A DNA stretch of 41,038 bases from a bacterium CG_4_9_14_3_um_filter_65_15 (GTDB lineage Bacteria > Krumholzibacteriota > Krumholzibacteriia > LZORAL124-64-63): positions 1-41,038 of the forward strand of contig PFVX01000041.1 in the NCBI GenBank assembly GCA_002790835.1, in the 5' to 3' direction. A program made the position numbers and the translations under genes. The notes below the pieces were generated by a model that saw only the letters and a program-made list of their open reading frames with translations, ran no database searches and was not told where the DNA came from. Positions 1 to 6,947 of the stretch are shown piece by piece (position 1 is the first letter of the stretch; the number at the start of each line of letters is the position of its first letter).

Positions 1-1
1 C

Positions 2-85
2 TTCGCCAAACGACAGCAGGCCCTGGCGAAGTCGGTTAATTGCCTGGATGACCCGGCAAGTGCGGTGTTCTACGCGGCAACATAG
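2..85 (+). CDS. 3' end of an unidentified plus-strand gene
   Basis: An open frame enters from the left edge and stops at TAG 83-85. The last 27 residues end in ASAVFYAAT and have mostly G/C third positions, as in the real genes here. It converges on the PorV-like gene, and a strong hairpin lies between the two stop codons, which supports a real gene end. The fragment is too short to identify. It could also be a chance open frame. Confidence 0.45.
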   Translation, partial: FAKRQQALAKSVNCLDDPASAVFYAAT

Positions 86-98
86 CCAAACACGAGAC

Positions 99-120
99 GG
101 GCCGCCCGAGAGGGCGGCCC
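99..120 (-). terminator. GC-rich hairpin between convergent gene ends
   Basis: A perfect 9-bp stem (99-107 with 112-120) closes a GAGA tetraloop. It lies 35 bp beyond the stop of the PorV-like gene and 13 bp beyond the stop of the converging plus-strand gene, so it could end both transcripts. Neither side has a clean run of T, so intrinsic termination is likely rather than certain. Confidence 0.6.
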
Positions 121-154
121 GCTGCACAATATTCCGGAAGGTGACCTGCTCCAA

Positions 155-1222
155 TCAGAATGAATAAGTCACGCTGATCCGGTGGGTCACCTCGTCGATG
201 TCCAGGGTGTCCCCGGCATAGGCGTAATCAACCGTGAGGGGATCGAGACGGAAGCCCGCCCCGGCCGTCAGGTCGCCTGCTCCCCAGCCTGAATCGAATC
301 CCGTCCGCAGGTAGACCTTTCGCGAAAATCCGACCTCCATCCCGAGATGGGCGTTGGCGCTCAGGGTGCCGCTGGAGAACTGGTCGGCAACGCCGCGGTT
401 CTCGAAGCGGGTCTCCATGCTCCCGGCCAGGGTCAGGTCCATGTCCCAGCGCGGCAGCGGTTGGCGCCAGGCCAGCCCGGGAACCACAGCCGGCGAGATC
501 TGCTCGTTCCGGCCGGTGCTCCAGGAAAGGTAGGTCGTGGTCAGGTCCTGGAACTTGACGCCGAAATCCAACCTCCGCCAGACCGCGGGCCGCAGCAGGG
601 CGATGTCCGCCCCGATGCCCAGGCTGGAATAATCGCCGACGCTCTGGCGAATGAACTTCACCGAGCCGCCGACACGCCACCGGCCGAGGTTTTCACCGTA
701 CGAAAGCAGCAGGGCGAGTTCTTCGTCGGTCTTGAACCGGATCTGATCCTGGAGATCGAGCAGGCCCCGCAACTCCCCGTCATCCACCACCCCGTCACCA
801 TTGGTATCCAGTTGTTCCTGCAGGTGTTCGGTGAAGGGAATATCCTCGACTCCCAGCCGGATGACCGAGATGCCGAAGCCGGCTCCGGTTCCCCCAAGCA
901 GGGACCAGGAAACCGGTTGGGCGAACACCGCGAAATCCCGGTTGATGAGATCCCCGAAACGTTCGGAATGCATGACCATGATGCCGCCGCGATCCATGCC
1001 GGACAAGCCGGCGGGATTCCAGAAGGTGGTTGAAGGGTCGTCGGCCACCGCGGTGAAGGCTCCACCCATGGCCAGCGCCCGGGCACCGCCGCCGTTTTCC
1101 ATGAACGCGCCGGCATACTTGGTAGCCCGGGCGGACCCGGACCCCAGCGTCACGACGAGCAGGGCAAGGACGGCTGAACCGAGGCTGCGGCTAACAGACC
1201 GCAGCAATCGCACGTGAAGCAT
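155..1222 (-). CDS. PorV/UPF0164-type outer-membrane beta-barrel protein with an EF-hand-like loop
   Basis: 355 residues. An N-terminal signal peptide (residues about 1-33, basic then LALLVVTLGSGSARA) precedes the family signature GGGARALAMGGAFTAVADDP and FWNPAGLSGM. Alternating hydrophobic strands follow to a C-terminal ISVTYSF, typical of an outer-membrane barrel. This family (PorV/PorQ, UPF0164) is common in FCB bacteria and is linked to secretion or fatty-acid-transporter-like barrels; its role here is unknown. Residues 139-150 read DTNGDGVVDDGE, a textbook EF-hand/dockerin calcium loop within the barrel. The ATG at 1222 is chosen because the signal peptide begins there and a sigma70-like promoter with predicted start near 1271 rules out the longer frames at 1279 and 1333. 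Confidence 0.85.
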   Translation of the reverse strand: MLHVRLLRSVSRSLGSAVLALLVVTLGSGSARATKYAGAFMENGGGARALAMGGAFTAVADDPSTTFWNPAGLSGMDRGGIMVMHSERFGDLINRDFAVFAQPVSWSLLGGTGAGFGISVIRLGVEDIPFTEHLQEQLDTNGDGVVDDGELRGLLDLQDQIRFKTDEELALLLSYGENLGRWRVGGSVKFIRQSVGDYSSLGIGADIALLRPAVWRRLDFGVKFQDLTTTYLSWSTGRNEQISPAVVPGLAWRQPLPRWDMDLTLAGSMETRFENRGVADQFSSGTLSANAHLGMEVGFSRKVYLRTGFDSGWGAGDLTAGAGFRLDPLTVDYAYAGDTLDIDEVTHRISVTYSF

Positions 1223-1277
1223 ATTCGTCTCGCTCACCAGGGGTTGAGGCTGGAAGTGGCATCCGTCTCTCGACTTC

Positions 1278-1306
1278 ATTATAGGAGATTTTCCTTCCCC
1301 TGAAAA
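1278..1306 (-). promoter_or_regulatory. sigma70-type promoter of the PorV-like gene
   Basis: On the minus strand TTTTCA (1306-1301) and a perfect TATAAT (1283-1278) are separated by 17 bp. Transcription would start near 1271 and give a leader of about 50 nt before the ATG at 1222, with GGTGAG as a possible ribosome site. It separates the barrel gene from the flagellar operon. Confidence 0.55.
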
Positions 1307-1329
1307 GGGTTCCCCGCAACGATGTCCAT

Positions 1330-2892
1330 TCAAGTCAGTCCGTAGTGCTTCAACTTCCGGTACAGAGTCCGCTCGCTGATCCCGAGCCGTTCGGCCGCCT
1401 GGCGACGATTTCCGCCCGTGGCCCGCAAGGCCTGCTGGATCAGCGTTCGCTCGGCGGCCTGCAGATCACCGCCCTCCTCGCCCCCCAGGGGACTGAACTC
1501 ATCGCTGTCGCCGAAGGTCTCCACCACCGGACCGTGCCCGCTGCCGGCCATCCTGTTTGAGCCGTGCCAGGCGTCGGAGCTCACGCGCCCCAATCCCGCA
1601 CGGGTCAGCATTTCCTTGATCTCCCGGAGTTCCTGGCGCAATTCCAGCAGGCTACCGGCCAGCATTCCGGGATCGAGATTCTGGTAGGGACGGTAATCGA
1701 GGGGCACGGGCAAATATCCCTCCGCAACAGGATTTCCCACTTCGGGTCGCAGATCCCGGGGCAGGTCCTCGACCTCGATGAGCCCGCTCTGCTTGATGAC
1801 GACCGCGGAACTGATGGCATTGCGCAGTTCCCGCACATTGCCGGGCCAATCGTGTGCCAGCAGCAATTGCTCGGCCGCCCGCGTCATTCCCCGAACGTGA
1901 AGCTCGTGGCGCTTGTTCTCGTGGTTCAGAAAAACCCGGGCCAGGACCAGGATGTCATCGCGGCGTTCCCGCAGAGGCGGGGTTTCGATCACCACGACAC
2001 GCAGGCGATAGTAGAGGTCCTGCCGGAATTGCCCCCGGGCCACGGCCACCGCCAGATCCTGGTGCGTGGCGGCGATGAGACGGATATCGCTACGCTGGAG
2101 GGACCGGCCGCCGACCGGGGTGAACTCCCCTGTTTCCAGGGCCCGCAGGAATCGGGTCTGCATTTCCAGGGGCATTTCCGCCACTTCGTCCAGAAAGAGC
2201 GTGCCCTTGTCCGCGCGCCGGAAAACGCCCGCGTGGTCCTTGACCGCGCCGGTGAAGGCGCCCCTGGCGTGACCGAAGAGTTCGGATTCGAGAACCCCGG
2301 CCGACATGGCGCCGCAATTGATGCTCACGAAGGGGCCGTCCTTGCGCCCCGAATTGCGATGAATGGCCTGGGCCACCATTTCCTTGCCCGTCCCGCTTTC
2401 CCCGAGGATCAGGACGTTGACGTCCAGGGGAGCGCTATTGGCGACCATCGCCAGCATTTCCCGCACGGCGCGGCTGCGTCCGATGATGCCGCTGTTGCGC
2501 CTGACGATGCGCAGCTGCAAGGCCCTTTGGACCGAGTGGGCGATCTCCTGACCGTCCGCACCCCCCGACAGGATGCTCACGGCACCCTCGAAGATCTCCA
2601 GGTCGAGATCCTGCTGCACCAGGTCACCGATCAGCACCAGATCGGCATCCTGGTTCAAACTGAGGAATTTTTTGATGACATGCCGGTAGCGGGGATAGTC
2701 ACGGGTATCGAACAGGAAGACCGTGGTTTGGCCCATGTTGATGCGGGCCAGGGCCTCCGCGGGGGAATCGAACAGGAAAAGTTCGCAATCATCGAGATTC
2801 CATTGCGATGCCTCGGCATAGAGCTTTTGCCGCCGGCTGAGCAAAACCACCGAATCCAAGCTTCCCTCCCGGGTAAGAAGTTTACCTGACAT
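1330..2892 (-). CDS. FleQ/FlrA-like sigma54-dependent transcriptional activator with pseudo-receiver
   Basis: 520 residues in three parts. An N-terminal receiver-like domain (about 10-130) keeps the Asp-like position (VFLFDTRDY) but lacks the acidic DD pair and the KPF lysine, as in FleQ. An AAA+ sigma54-interaction domain follows, with Walker A GESGTGKE (164-171), the GAFTGA loop (211-216), Walker B TLFLDE (231-236) and an arginine-finger region. The C-terminal Fis-type helix-turn-helix is RRQAAERLGISERTLYRKLK. Such proteins bind upstream sites and drive RNA polymerase-sigma54 at flagellar promoters; five such promoters are seen in this window. It is last in the minus-strand flagellar run, after two HDOD genes. 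The ATG at 2892 matches the family N-terminus; a GTG at 2970 would add 26 residues without similarity. Confidence 0.88.
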   Translation of the reverse strand: MSGKLLTREGSLDSVVLLSRRQKLYAEASQWNLDDCELFLFDSPAEALARINMGQTTVFLFDTRDYPRYRHVIKKFLSLNQDADLVLIGDLVQQDLDLEIFEGAVSILSGGADGQEIAHSVQRALQLRIVRRNSGIIGRSRAVREMLAMVANSAPLDVNVLILGESGTGKEMVAQAIHRNSGRKDGPFVSINCGAMSAGVLESELFGHARGAFTGAVKDHAGVFRRADKGTLFLDEVAEMPLEMQTRFLRALETGEFTPVGGRSLQRSDIRLIAATHQDLAVAVARGQFRQDLYYRLRVVVIETPPLRERRDDILVLARVFLNHENKRHELHVRGMTRAAEQLLLAHDWPGNVRELRNAISSAVVIKQSGLIEVEDLPRDLRPEVGNPVAEGYLPVPLDYRPYQNLDPGMLAGSLLELRQELREIKEMLTRAGLGRVSSDAWHGSNRMAGSGHGPVVETFGDSDEFSPLGGEEGGDLQAAERTLIQQALRATGGNRRQAAERLGISERTLYRKLKHYGLT

Positions 2893-2982
2893 TTTGGCAG
2901 GATAGCGCGAACGGCGGATTTTGCCACCTGAAATCCTGGCCTCGGGGCCGGGAATCCCCCACTTCGGCACCGATGAGGCGGC

Positions 2983-3888
2983 TCAGCTCAGATCCAGGAA
3001 TGCGGAGACCTGGGTGATGTCCTCGCGAATGGCGGCGAGGTGGCTTTCCACCTGGCCCACGGTGAGGCCGGCGGCGACGTGAAGCTCCTCCACGCTCACC
3101 ATTTCGGGATCGAAACCCAGGTCGCTGGTCGGTGGTTCAACGGTGTTGGCAAGGTAATCAGCCAGGGCTACCAGGGCGGTAGCCGCCCGGATCGCGGGAT
3201 TGCTATCGCGCGGAGCAAAACCGTGGTGGTAACGGCTGCAGGATGTCAGCACGGCCGGAAAGCGCCAGGACGTCCCGAAGGCCTCACCCAGTTCCGCGTG
3301 GTCGAAGCCGAAGGCTTCCTTCTCCCTTTCCAGAAGGGTCTTCCCACCGGCGCTGCGTTCACCGATCAAGCGCCAGTACATCTCCGGGGCGTGGAGTTCC
3401 AGGATGAACTTGCCCATGTCGTGCAGCAGACCGGCGGTGAACAATTCCTCCGGGTCCTCATGCCCGCTCATTTTCGCCAGGTGCTTGCTGACCGCTGCGG
3501 TCACCACCGAGTGACGCCACAGCTCCCGATAATCCATTTTGCCGCCCGAGTTGGCCACGGCCGCCATGACGCTCGATGCGACCGAAACACAGATGGCCAC
3601 CTGGCGCACGGTCCGGTAGCCCAGAACCGTCACACAGCGACCGATGTCGGTAATGTCCCCGCGTCGCGAGTAGTAGGGCGAATTCGCCAGGCGAAGGATC
3701 CGGGCCATCAGGGGAGCGTCGAGCCGCACCACCCGTCCCAGATCGGACGGCCCGCTCCGGGGGTCGTCCAGGACCTTGAGGATCTCCATCAGAGTTTCCG
3801 GGATGGAAGGGAGGTCATCGATTTCCAGCAAGAGCCGCTGAAGCCTAGCTTCCGTTTCTTCCTTGGTGGTCGGGGCCGCGATAGTCAT
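2983..3888 (-). CDS. HDOD domain signalling protein (first of two)
   Basis: 301 residues, soluble. The HDOD fold begins at about residue 30 (DDLPSIPETLMEIL) and includes the LLHDMGKFIL motif with an HD pair and a following FDHAELGEAFG segment. HDOD proteins are regulatory relatives of HD phosphohydrolases, usually scaffolds rather than enzymes, and often sit in motility and stress circuits. The start is supported by GGGAGA upstream of the ATG. It follows a second HDOD gene by 12 bp, and the FleQ-like gene lies downstream, so the three probably share a transcript and a pathway. The partner or signal cannot be read from sequence. Confidence 0.85.
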   Translation of the reverse strand: MTIAAPTTKEETEARLQRLLLEIDDLPSIPETLMEILKVLDDPRSGPSDLGRVVRLDAPLMARILRLANSPYYSRRGDITDIGRCVTVLGYRTVRQVAICVSVASSVMAAVANSGGKMDYRELWRHSVVTAAVSKHLAKMSGHEDPEELFTAGLLHDMGKFILELHAPEMYWRLIGERSAGGKTLLEREKEAFGFDHAELGEAFGTSWRFPAVLTSCSRYHHGFAPRDSNPAIRAATALVALADYLANTVEPPTSDLGFDPEMVSVEELHVAAGLTVGQVESHLAAIREDITQVSAFLDLS

Positions 3889-3900
3889 TCCTGTATCTCC

Positions 3901-4803
3901 CTAAACAAAGATTTCCATTTCCGTTTCCAGCGTGGTGCGCACCAATTCCATGATCGTCTCGAAGTCCTCTGCCTGGAGCTGGAACCGGTTGTTGGCCGGG
4001 CAGCCGACGAGGTCGAAGTCGGGGTCCTCCACGAACCCGATTCCCATCTTGTGGCAGATCTTGTTGCCGAGGTCGAGGATCGCATGCAGGGGATTCTCAT
4101 CCTGCAGGATGGCGGGATCATGATGATTGCAGATGACTTCCTCGAGGATCGAGGCCAGTTTCCACTTGCTGATCAGCAGGCCTCCAACCTGGGCGTGATC
4201 GAACCCGAGAATAATGCGTTCGGTCTTGTGGAAGGTCCGGTTCTGGTTGTAGACCACCTGCACGATCTCGTCGAACTCCCGCGGGGCTTTCTGGTTGAGG
4301 ACCAACTTTCCGATGTCGTGCAACAAACCGGCCAGGAACGCTTCCTCGGTGTACTTCGGTGCGTGGGCTTCGGCCAGAATGCGGCAGGCGAAGGCGGCCC
4401 CGATGGAGTGTTCCCACAACAGGCGTTCCTTCAGACCGGTCCGGGAGCTGTGGGTGTTGTAGAGGTTGCGCGCGGCACTCGTGACCACCAGGCTGCGGAT
4501 GGAGTTGAATCCCAGCATGACGATGGCTTCGGTGAGGGTCTTGATGCGCCGGCTGCAGGAGTACATGGCGCTGTTGGCGATCTTCAGGATCCGGGCAGTC
4601 ATGGCCTGGTCGTCTGCGATCACCTGCTGGAGTTTCTGCGCCGAGGTATCAGGATCGGAGGAAAGCTCCAGCACCTTCGCCGCCACCTGCGGCATGGCCG
4701 GCAGGTCGCGCGTTGTCATGATAATGCTGCGCAGCTTGTCCTCGATCCCCGACTTGATCGAGGGATCGGGCGGAGCCGGAGGGGCCTCGGCAACCCTGGT
4801 CAT
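3901..4803 (-). CDS. HDOD domain signalling protein (second of two)
   Basis: 300 residues. The domain starts at about residue 30 (TTRDLPAMPQVAAKVLELSS) and carries LLHDIGKLVLN and FDHAQVGGLL. It is homologous to the downstream HDOD protein in the same order of motifs, although the two are clearly diverged, so this is an old duplication. The N-terminal roughly 20 residues are Pro/Ala-rich and probably flexible. The ATG at 4803 is preceded by GGGAG at 5 nt; an ATG at 4851 in the same frame has no comparable ribosome site. A role in flagellar or c-di-GMP-linked regulation is inferred from position only. Confidence 0.85.
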   Translation of the reverse strand: MTRVAEAPPAPPDPSIKSGIEDKLRSIIMTTRDLPAMPQVAAKVLELSSDPDTSAQKLQQVIADDQAMTARILKIANSAMYSCSRRIKTLTEAIVMLGFNSIRSLVVTSAARNLYNTHSSRTGLKERLLWEHSIGAAFACRILAEAHAPKYTEEAFLAGLLHDIGKLVLNQKAPREFDEIVQVVYNQNRTFHKTERIILGFDHAQVGGLLISKWKLASILEEVICNHHDPAILQDENPLHAILDLGNKICHKMGIGFVEDPDFDLVGCPANNRFQLQAEDFETIMELVRTTLETEMEIFV

Positions 4804-4866
4804 GAAAGCTCCCAAGGAAATTGCAGTTGCGACCCGCCGCCTGGCGGCCAAGGCCGAAACATCCTG

Positions 4867-5301
4867 CTAACCAACACCTTTCTTGAAAATGTATTCGACA
4901 GCGGGAGCCTGGTGCTTTAGCGGGGAATCGCCCCGGTCACCGGCGATCCGGCGCAAATCGTCCCGGAGATCCTCCAGATTGTCGGCGGTTTCCCGCAATC
5001 TCCCCAGGAGTTCCCCGTAGCCGGATGTTTGCGGAGCCGAGACGGCTGATGATTCCGCGGCGCGGTAGGCCCGGGCCTGGGCGTTTCCCAGGACGGTCGC
5101 AGGTTTCTGCACCCGTGCGACAGGGCTGTCGGCCTTCTGCGGCGGGCGTTGTTTGCGGCCTCGCCACTGCCTGCGCAGGTACAGGAATCCGACAACCACC
5201 AGGATGGTCAGACCGGCCGCCACGGCTGCGGCAGCCACCCAGAAAAGAGTGTCCTGTCCATTGAACAGGTTGCCTGCCTCTTTGATGACTTCCGAAGCCA
5301 T
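4867..5301 (-). CDS. Single-pass membrane protein in the SwrB position
   Basis: 144 residues with no family I recognise. One transmembrane helix lies at about residues 19-42 (TLFWVAAAAVAAGLTILVVV), followed by a basic stop-transfer stretch (RRQWRGRKQRPPQK), a flexible region, and a charged helix GRLRETADNLEDLRDDLRRI likely to form a coiled coil in the cytoplasm. In the Bacillus fla/che operon the gene next to the FliA homologue sigD is swrB, also an N-anchored cytoplasmic helical protein that assists export-apparatus activation. The topology and position match; sequence similarity is not evident to me. The ribosome site GGGAAGGG precedes the ATG. It is 14 bp from the upstream gene. Confidence 0.75.
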   Translation of the reverse strand: MASEVIKEAGNLFNGQDTLFWVAAAAVAAGLTILVVVGFLYLRRQWRGRKQRPPQKADSPVARVQKPATVLGNAQARAYRAAESSAVSAPQTSGYGELLGRLRETADNLEDLRDDLRRIAGDRGDSPLKHQAPAVEYIFKKGVG

Positions 5302-5315
5302 GGGTATCCCTTCCC

Positions 5316-5660
5316 TCAGGCCATGATATCGATGGTCACGCCCAGGGCGTCAGCATCCTCCTGGGGCGAGTCGTCCGGTCCGTCCCCGGACCCCTCTTCC
5401 GTCAAGTCCTCGTTCTTGTTCCGTCGAGCAAGCCGGCGCCGCTTGCGCCGGTCCTTTTCCTCCCGCCGATCGGCCTCCACGCGTTCCTTGGCCGCCTTCT
5501 CGATTTCCCGGACCTTCTTCAGCTTCAGGTCGTCCCGGTTTTCTTCCCGTTCGTTGTACGGGGTAACCGCCGTCGCCTGTTGCTGGCTCTTGACCTGGGA
5601 CCTCGCCACTTTCCCCATTTGGGAAAGGGTCGTGGGCAGCGAAACTCCGTCGGCGTTCAT
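5316..5660 (-). CDS. Small, highly charged helical protein downstream of fliA
   Basis: 114 residues, soluble, unknown family. The middle (about 35-90) is an almost continuous charged helix rich in Lys, Arg and Glu (REIEKAAKERVEADRREEKD, then KDRRKRRRLARR). The C-terminal quarter is acidic and flexible (EEGSGDGPDDSPQEDADALG). A strong ribosome site (GGGAGG) stands 8 nt before the ATG, so this is very likely translated. It lies between fliA and the membrane protein at 4867-5301, in the same transcript. A structural or export-related cytoplasmic partner is possible, as is a nucleic-acid-binding role given the basic run. Confidence 0.7.
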   Translation of the reverse strand: MNADGVSLPTTLSQMGKVARSQVKSQQQATAVTPYNEREENRDDLKLKKVREIEKAAKERVEADRREEKDRRKRRRLARRNKNEDLTEEGSGDGPDDSPQEDADALGVTIDIMA

Positions 5661-5684
5661 GGATCGTATCCTCCCGGAAGGCCC

Positions 5685-6653
5685 TTACGAGATGGGCCAA
5701 CCACCTCCGTGTCGTCCCAGCCAGGCCAGGTACCCGCAAAGCTGGCAAAGGCTGAACGCAGCCATGACGTTGATGGGTTCCAGGCTGGCCTTCACCTTTT
5801 CGGACACGGTGCCCACGGGCATCTTCTCCGGGGTGGGCTGCTTGTCGCGAATCTGCCGCGTCAACTGCCCGATGGAGGACTTGCCCTCGTTCCGGTCGAT
5901 CTTACCCTTGAGACGCAGGATGGCCTTGGTGTGGATCTGGCAGACGCGGCTCTCGGTCACGTCGAGGATTTCGCCGATTTCCTTCAGCGTGAGCTCCTCG
6001 TAATAGTAGAGCACCAGGACCAGCTGTTCCTTTTCCGGAAGCTCGGCAATGCGCTTGCCGATCAGATCCTTCATTTCCTGCTTCGCGAGTTCCTGCTCGA
6101 TGTTGTCGGCGGCAGGGTCGGCCAGGAATTCCACCAGGGCGGTGGAATTGTCGCTGTCGGAGGAATTGCTCTCCGCATCCAGGGACATGATGGTGGCGAC
6201 CGAGACCTCCCCCATCATCTCGTCCAGTTCCGGAAGTTCGATATCCAGTTCCTTGGCCACTTCGGCGTCGGTTGCCGGCCGCCCCAGACGCATCTCCAGG
6301 ATGGAGTACGCCTCCTCGAGTTGTTTGGCCTTGCGGCGCAGCGAACGGGGAAACCAATCCTGGCTCCGCAGTTCATCGAGGATCGAACCACGGATGCGCG
6401 GAATCGCGTAGGTCTCGAACTTGATCTGGCGCCCGGCGTCGAAATTGTCGATGGCCTGGATCAGACCCAGCAGACCTGCCGAGACCAGATCGTTGAATTC
6501 CACGTAGTGGGGCAGGCCGATCGCCATGCGTCCGGCCACATATTTCACAATGCGGGCGTAGATATCCACCAATTCGCAACGGGCGTTCTGACTGTCCTCG
6601 CCCGTCATGCGGTCCCAGATGTCGCTATGGGCGATTTGCAGGATCTCGGTCAT
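5685..6653 (-). CDS. fliA: Flagellar sigma factor FliA (sigma28) with a C-terminal extension
   Basis: 322 residues. Region 2 is clear (YVEFNDLVSAGLLGLIQAID and IKFETYAIPRIRGSILDELR, the FliA/WhiG signature), as is region 3 (FPRSLRRKAKQLEEAYSILE) and region 4.2 (LTLKEIGEILDVTESRVCQI, residues 221-240). FliA normally ends just after region 4.2, near residue 250. Here about 65 residues follow, ending in a hydrophobic, Cys-containing tail (SLCQLCGYLAWLG). FliA directs late flagellar genes and is held by FlgM, which is also present (37287-37658). A sigma54 promoter lies directly upstream (6692-6706). Confidence 0.95.
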   Translation of the reverse strand: MTEILQIAHSDIWDRMTGEDSQNARCELVDIYARIVKYVAGRMAIGLPHYVEFNDLVSAGLLGLIQAIDNFDAGRQIKFETYAIPRIRGSILDELRSQDWFPRSLRRKAKQLEEAYSILEMRLGRPATDAEVAKELDIELPELDEMMGEVSVATIMSLDAESNSSDSDNSTALVEFLADPAADNIEQELAKQEMKDLIGKRIAELPEKEQLVLVLYYYEELTLKEIGEILDVTESRVCQIHTKAILRLKGKIDRNEGKSSIGQLTRQIRDKQPTPEKMPVGTVSEKVKASLEPINVMAAFSLCQLCGYLAWLGRHGGGWPIS

Positions 6654-6691
6654 GTTTCAGCCTTTCTGGTGCGATTACCCGCGTGCTATTT

Positions 6692-6706
6692 GCACGATCC
6701 ATGCCA
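6692..6706 (-). promoter_or_regulatory. sigma54 promoter of fliA
   Basis: The minus strand reads TGGCATG-GATC-GTGC followed by A, with exactly 10 bp between the GG and GC pairs. It differs from the consensus TGGCACG-N4-TTGCA at two bases. The start would be near 6680, giving a leader of about 27 nt to the fliA ATG at 6653, which includes AAGG. It sits in the 68-bp gap after the small membrane protein gene. Confidence 0.7.
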
Positions 6707-6721
6707 GCGGCGGCTCTCGTG

Positions 6722-6946
6722 TCAGGACGCCTTTTTGCCCACGTGGGGGGACTTTTCCATGCCATCCTCCGGTTCGTGTCCCGCCGCCTGTAACGCCAGC
6801 ACGGCCAACGCCCCGAGGATGAAGATGGCCATGTAGGCCACCGCCATCTTTTTGAAGGTGACGTAGAGGGACCAGCCTTGCCAAAGGCCCACGCAAAGGA
6901 CCAGAAACGCTCCCAACAAGGCCATGGTCTGCAGGATGCGCTGCAT
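6722..6946 (-). CDS. Two-helix membrane protein in the slot normally held by flhG
   Basis: 74 residues, unknown family. Two predicted transmembrane segments (about 4-27, including MALLGAFLVLCVGLWQGW, and 34-53, AVAYMAIFILGALAVLALQA) are joined by a short VTFKKM loop. A polar, charged tail (EPEDGMEKSPHVGKKAS) follows. The ATG at 6946 starts one base after the TAG of the FlhF-like gene, and GGTGA lies 8-9 nt upstream, so the two are translationally linked. Most FlhF-encoding clusters have the MinD-like ATPase FlhG here. This protein shares nothing with FlhG. Function unknown; a membrane partner of the FlhF-like protein is a reasonable guess. Confidence 0.7.
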   Translation of the reverse strand: MQRILQTMALLGAFLVLCVGLWQGWSLYVTFKKMAVAYMAIFILGALAVLALQAAGHEPEDGMEKSPHVGKKAS

Positions 6947-6947
6947 G

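Noticed and set aside
4804-4866. TGGCCGC...CGGC before the second HDOD gene
   Set aside because: Both boxes match poorly and the sequence is simply GC-rich.
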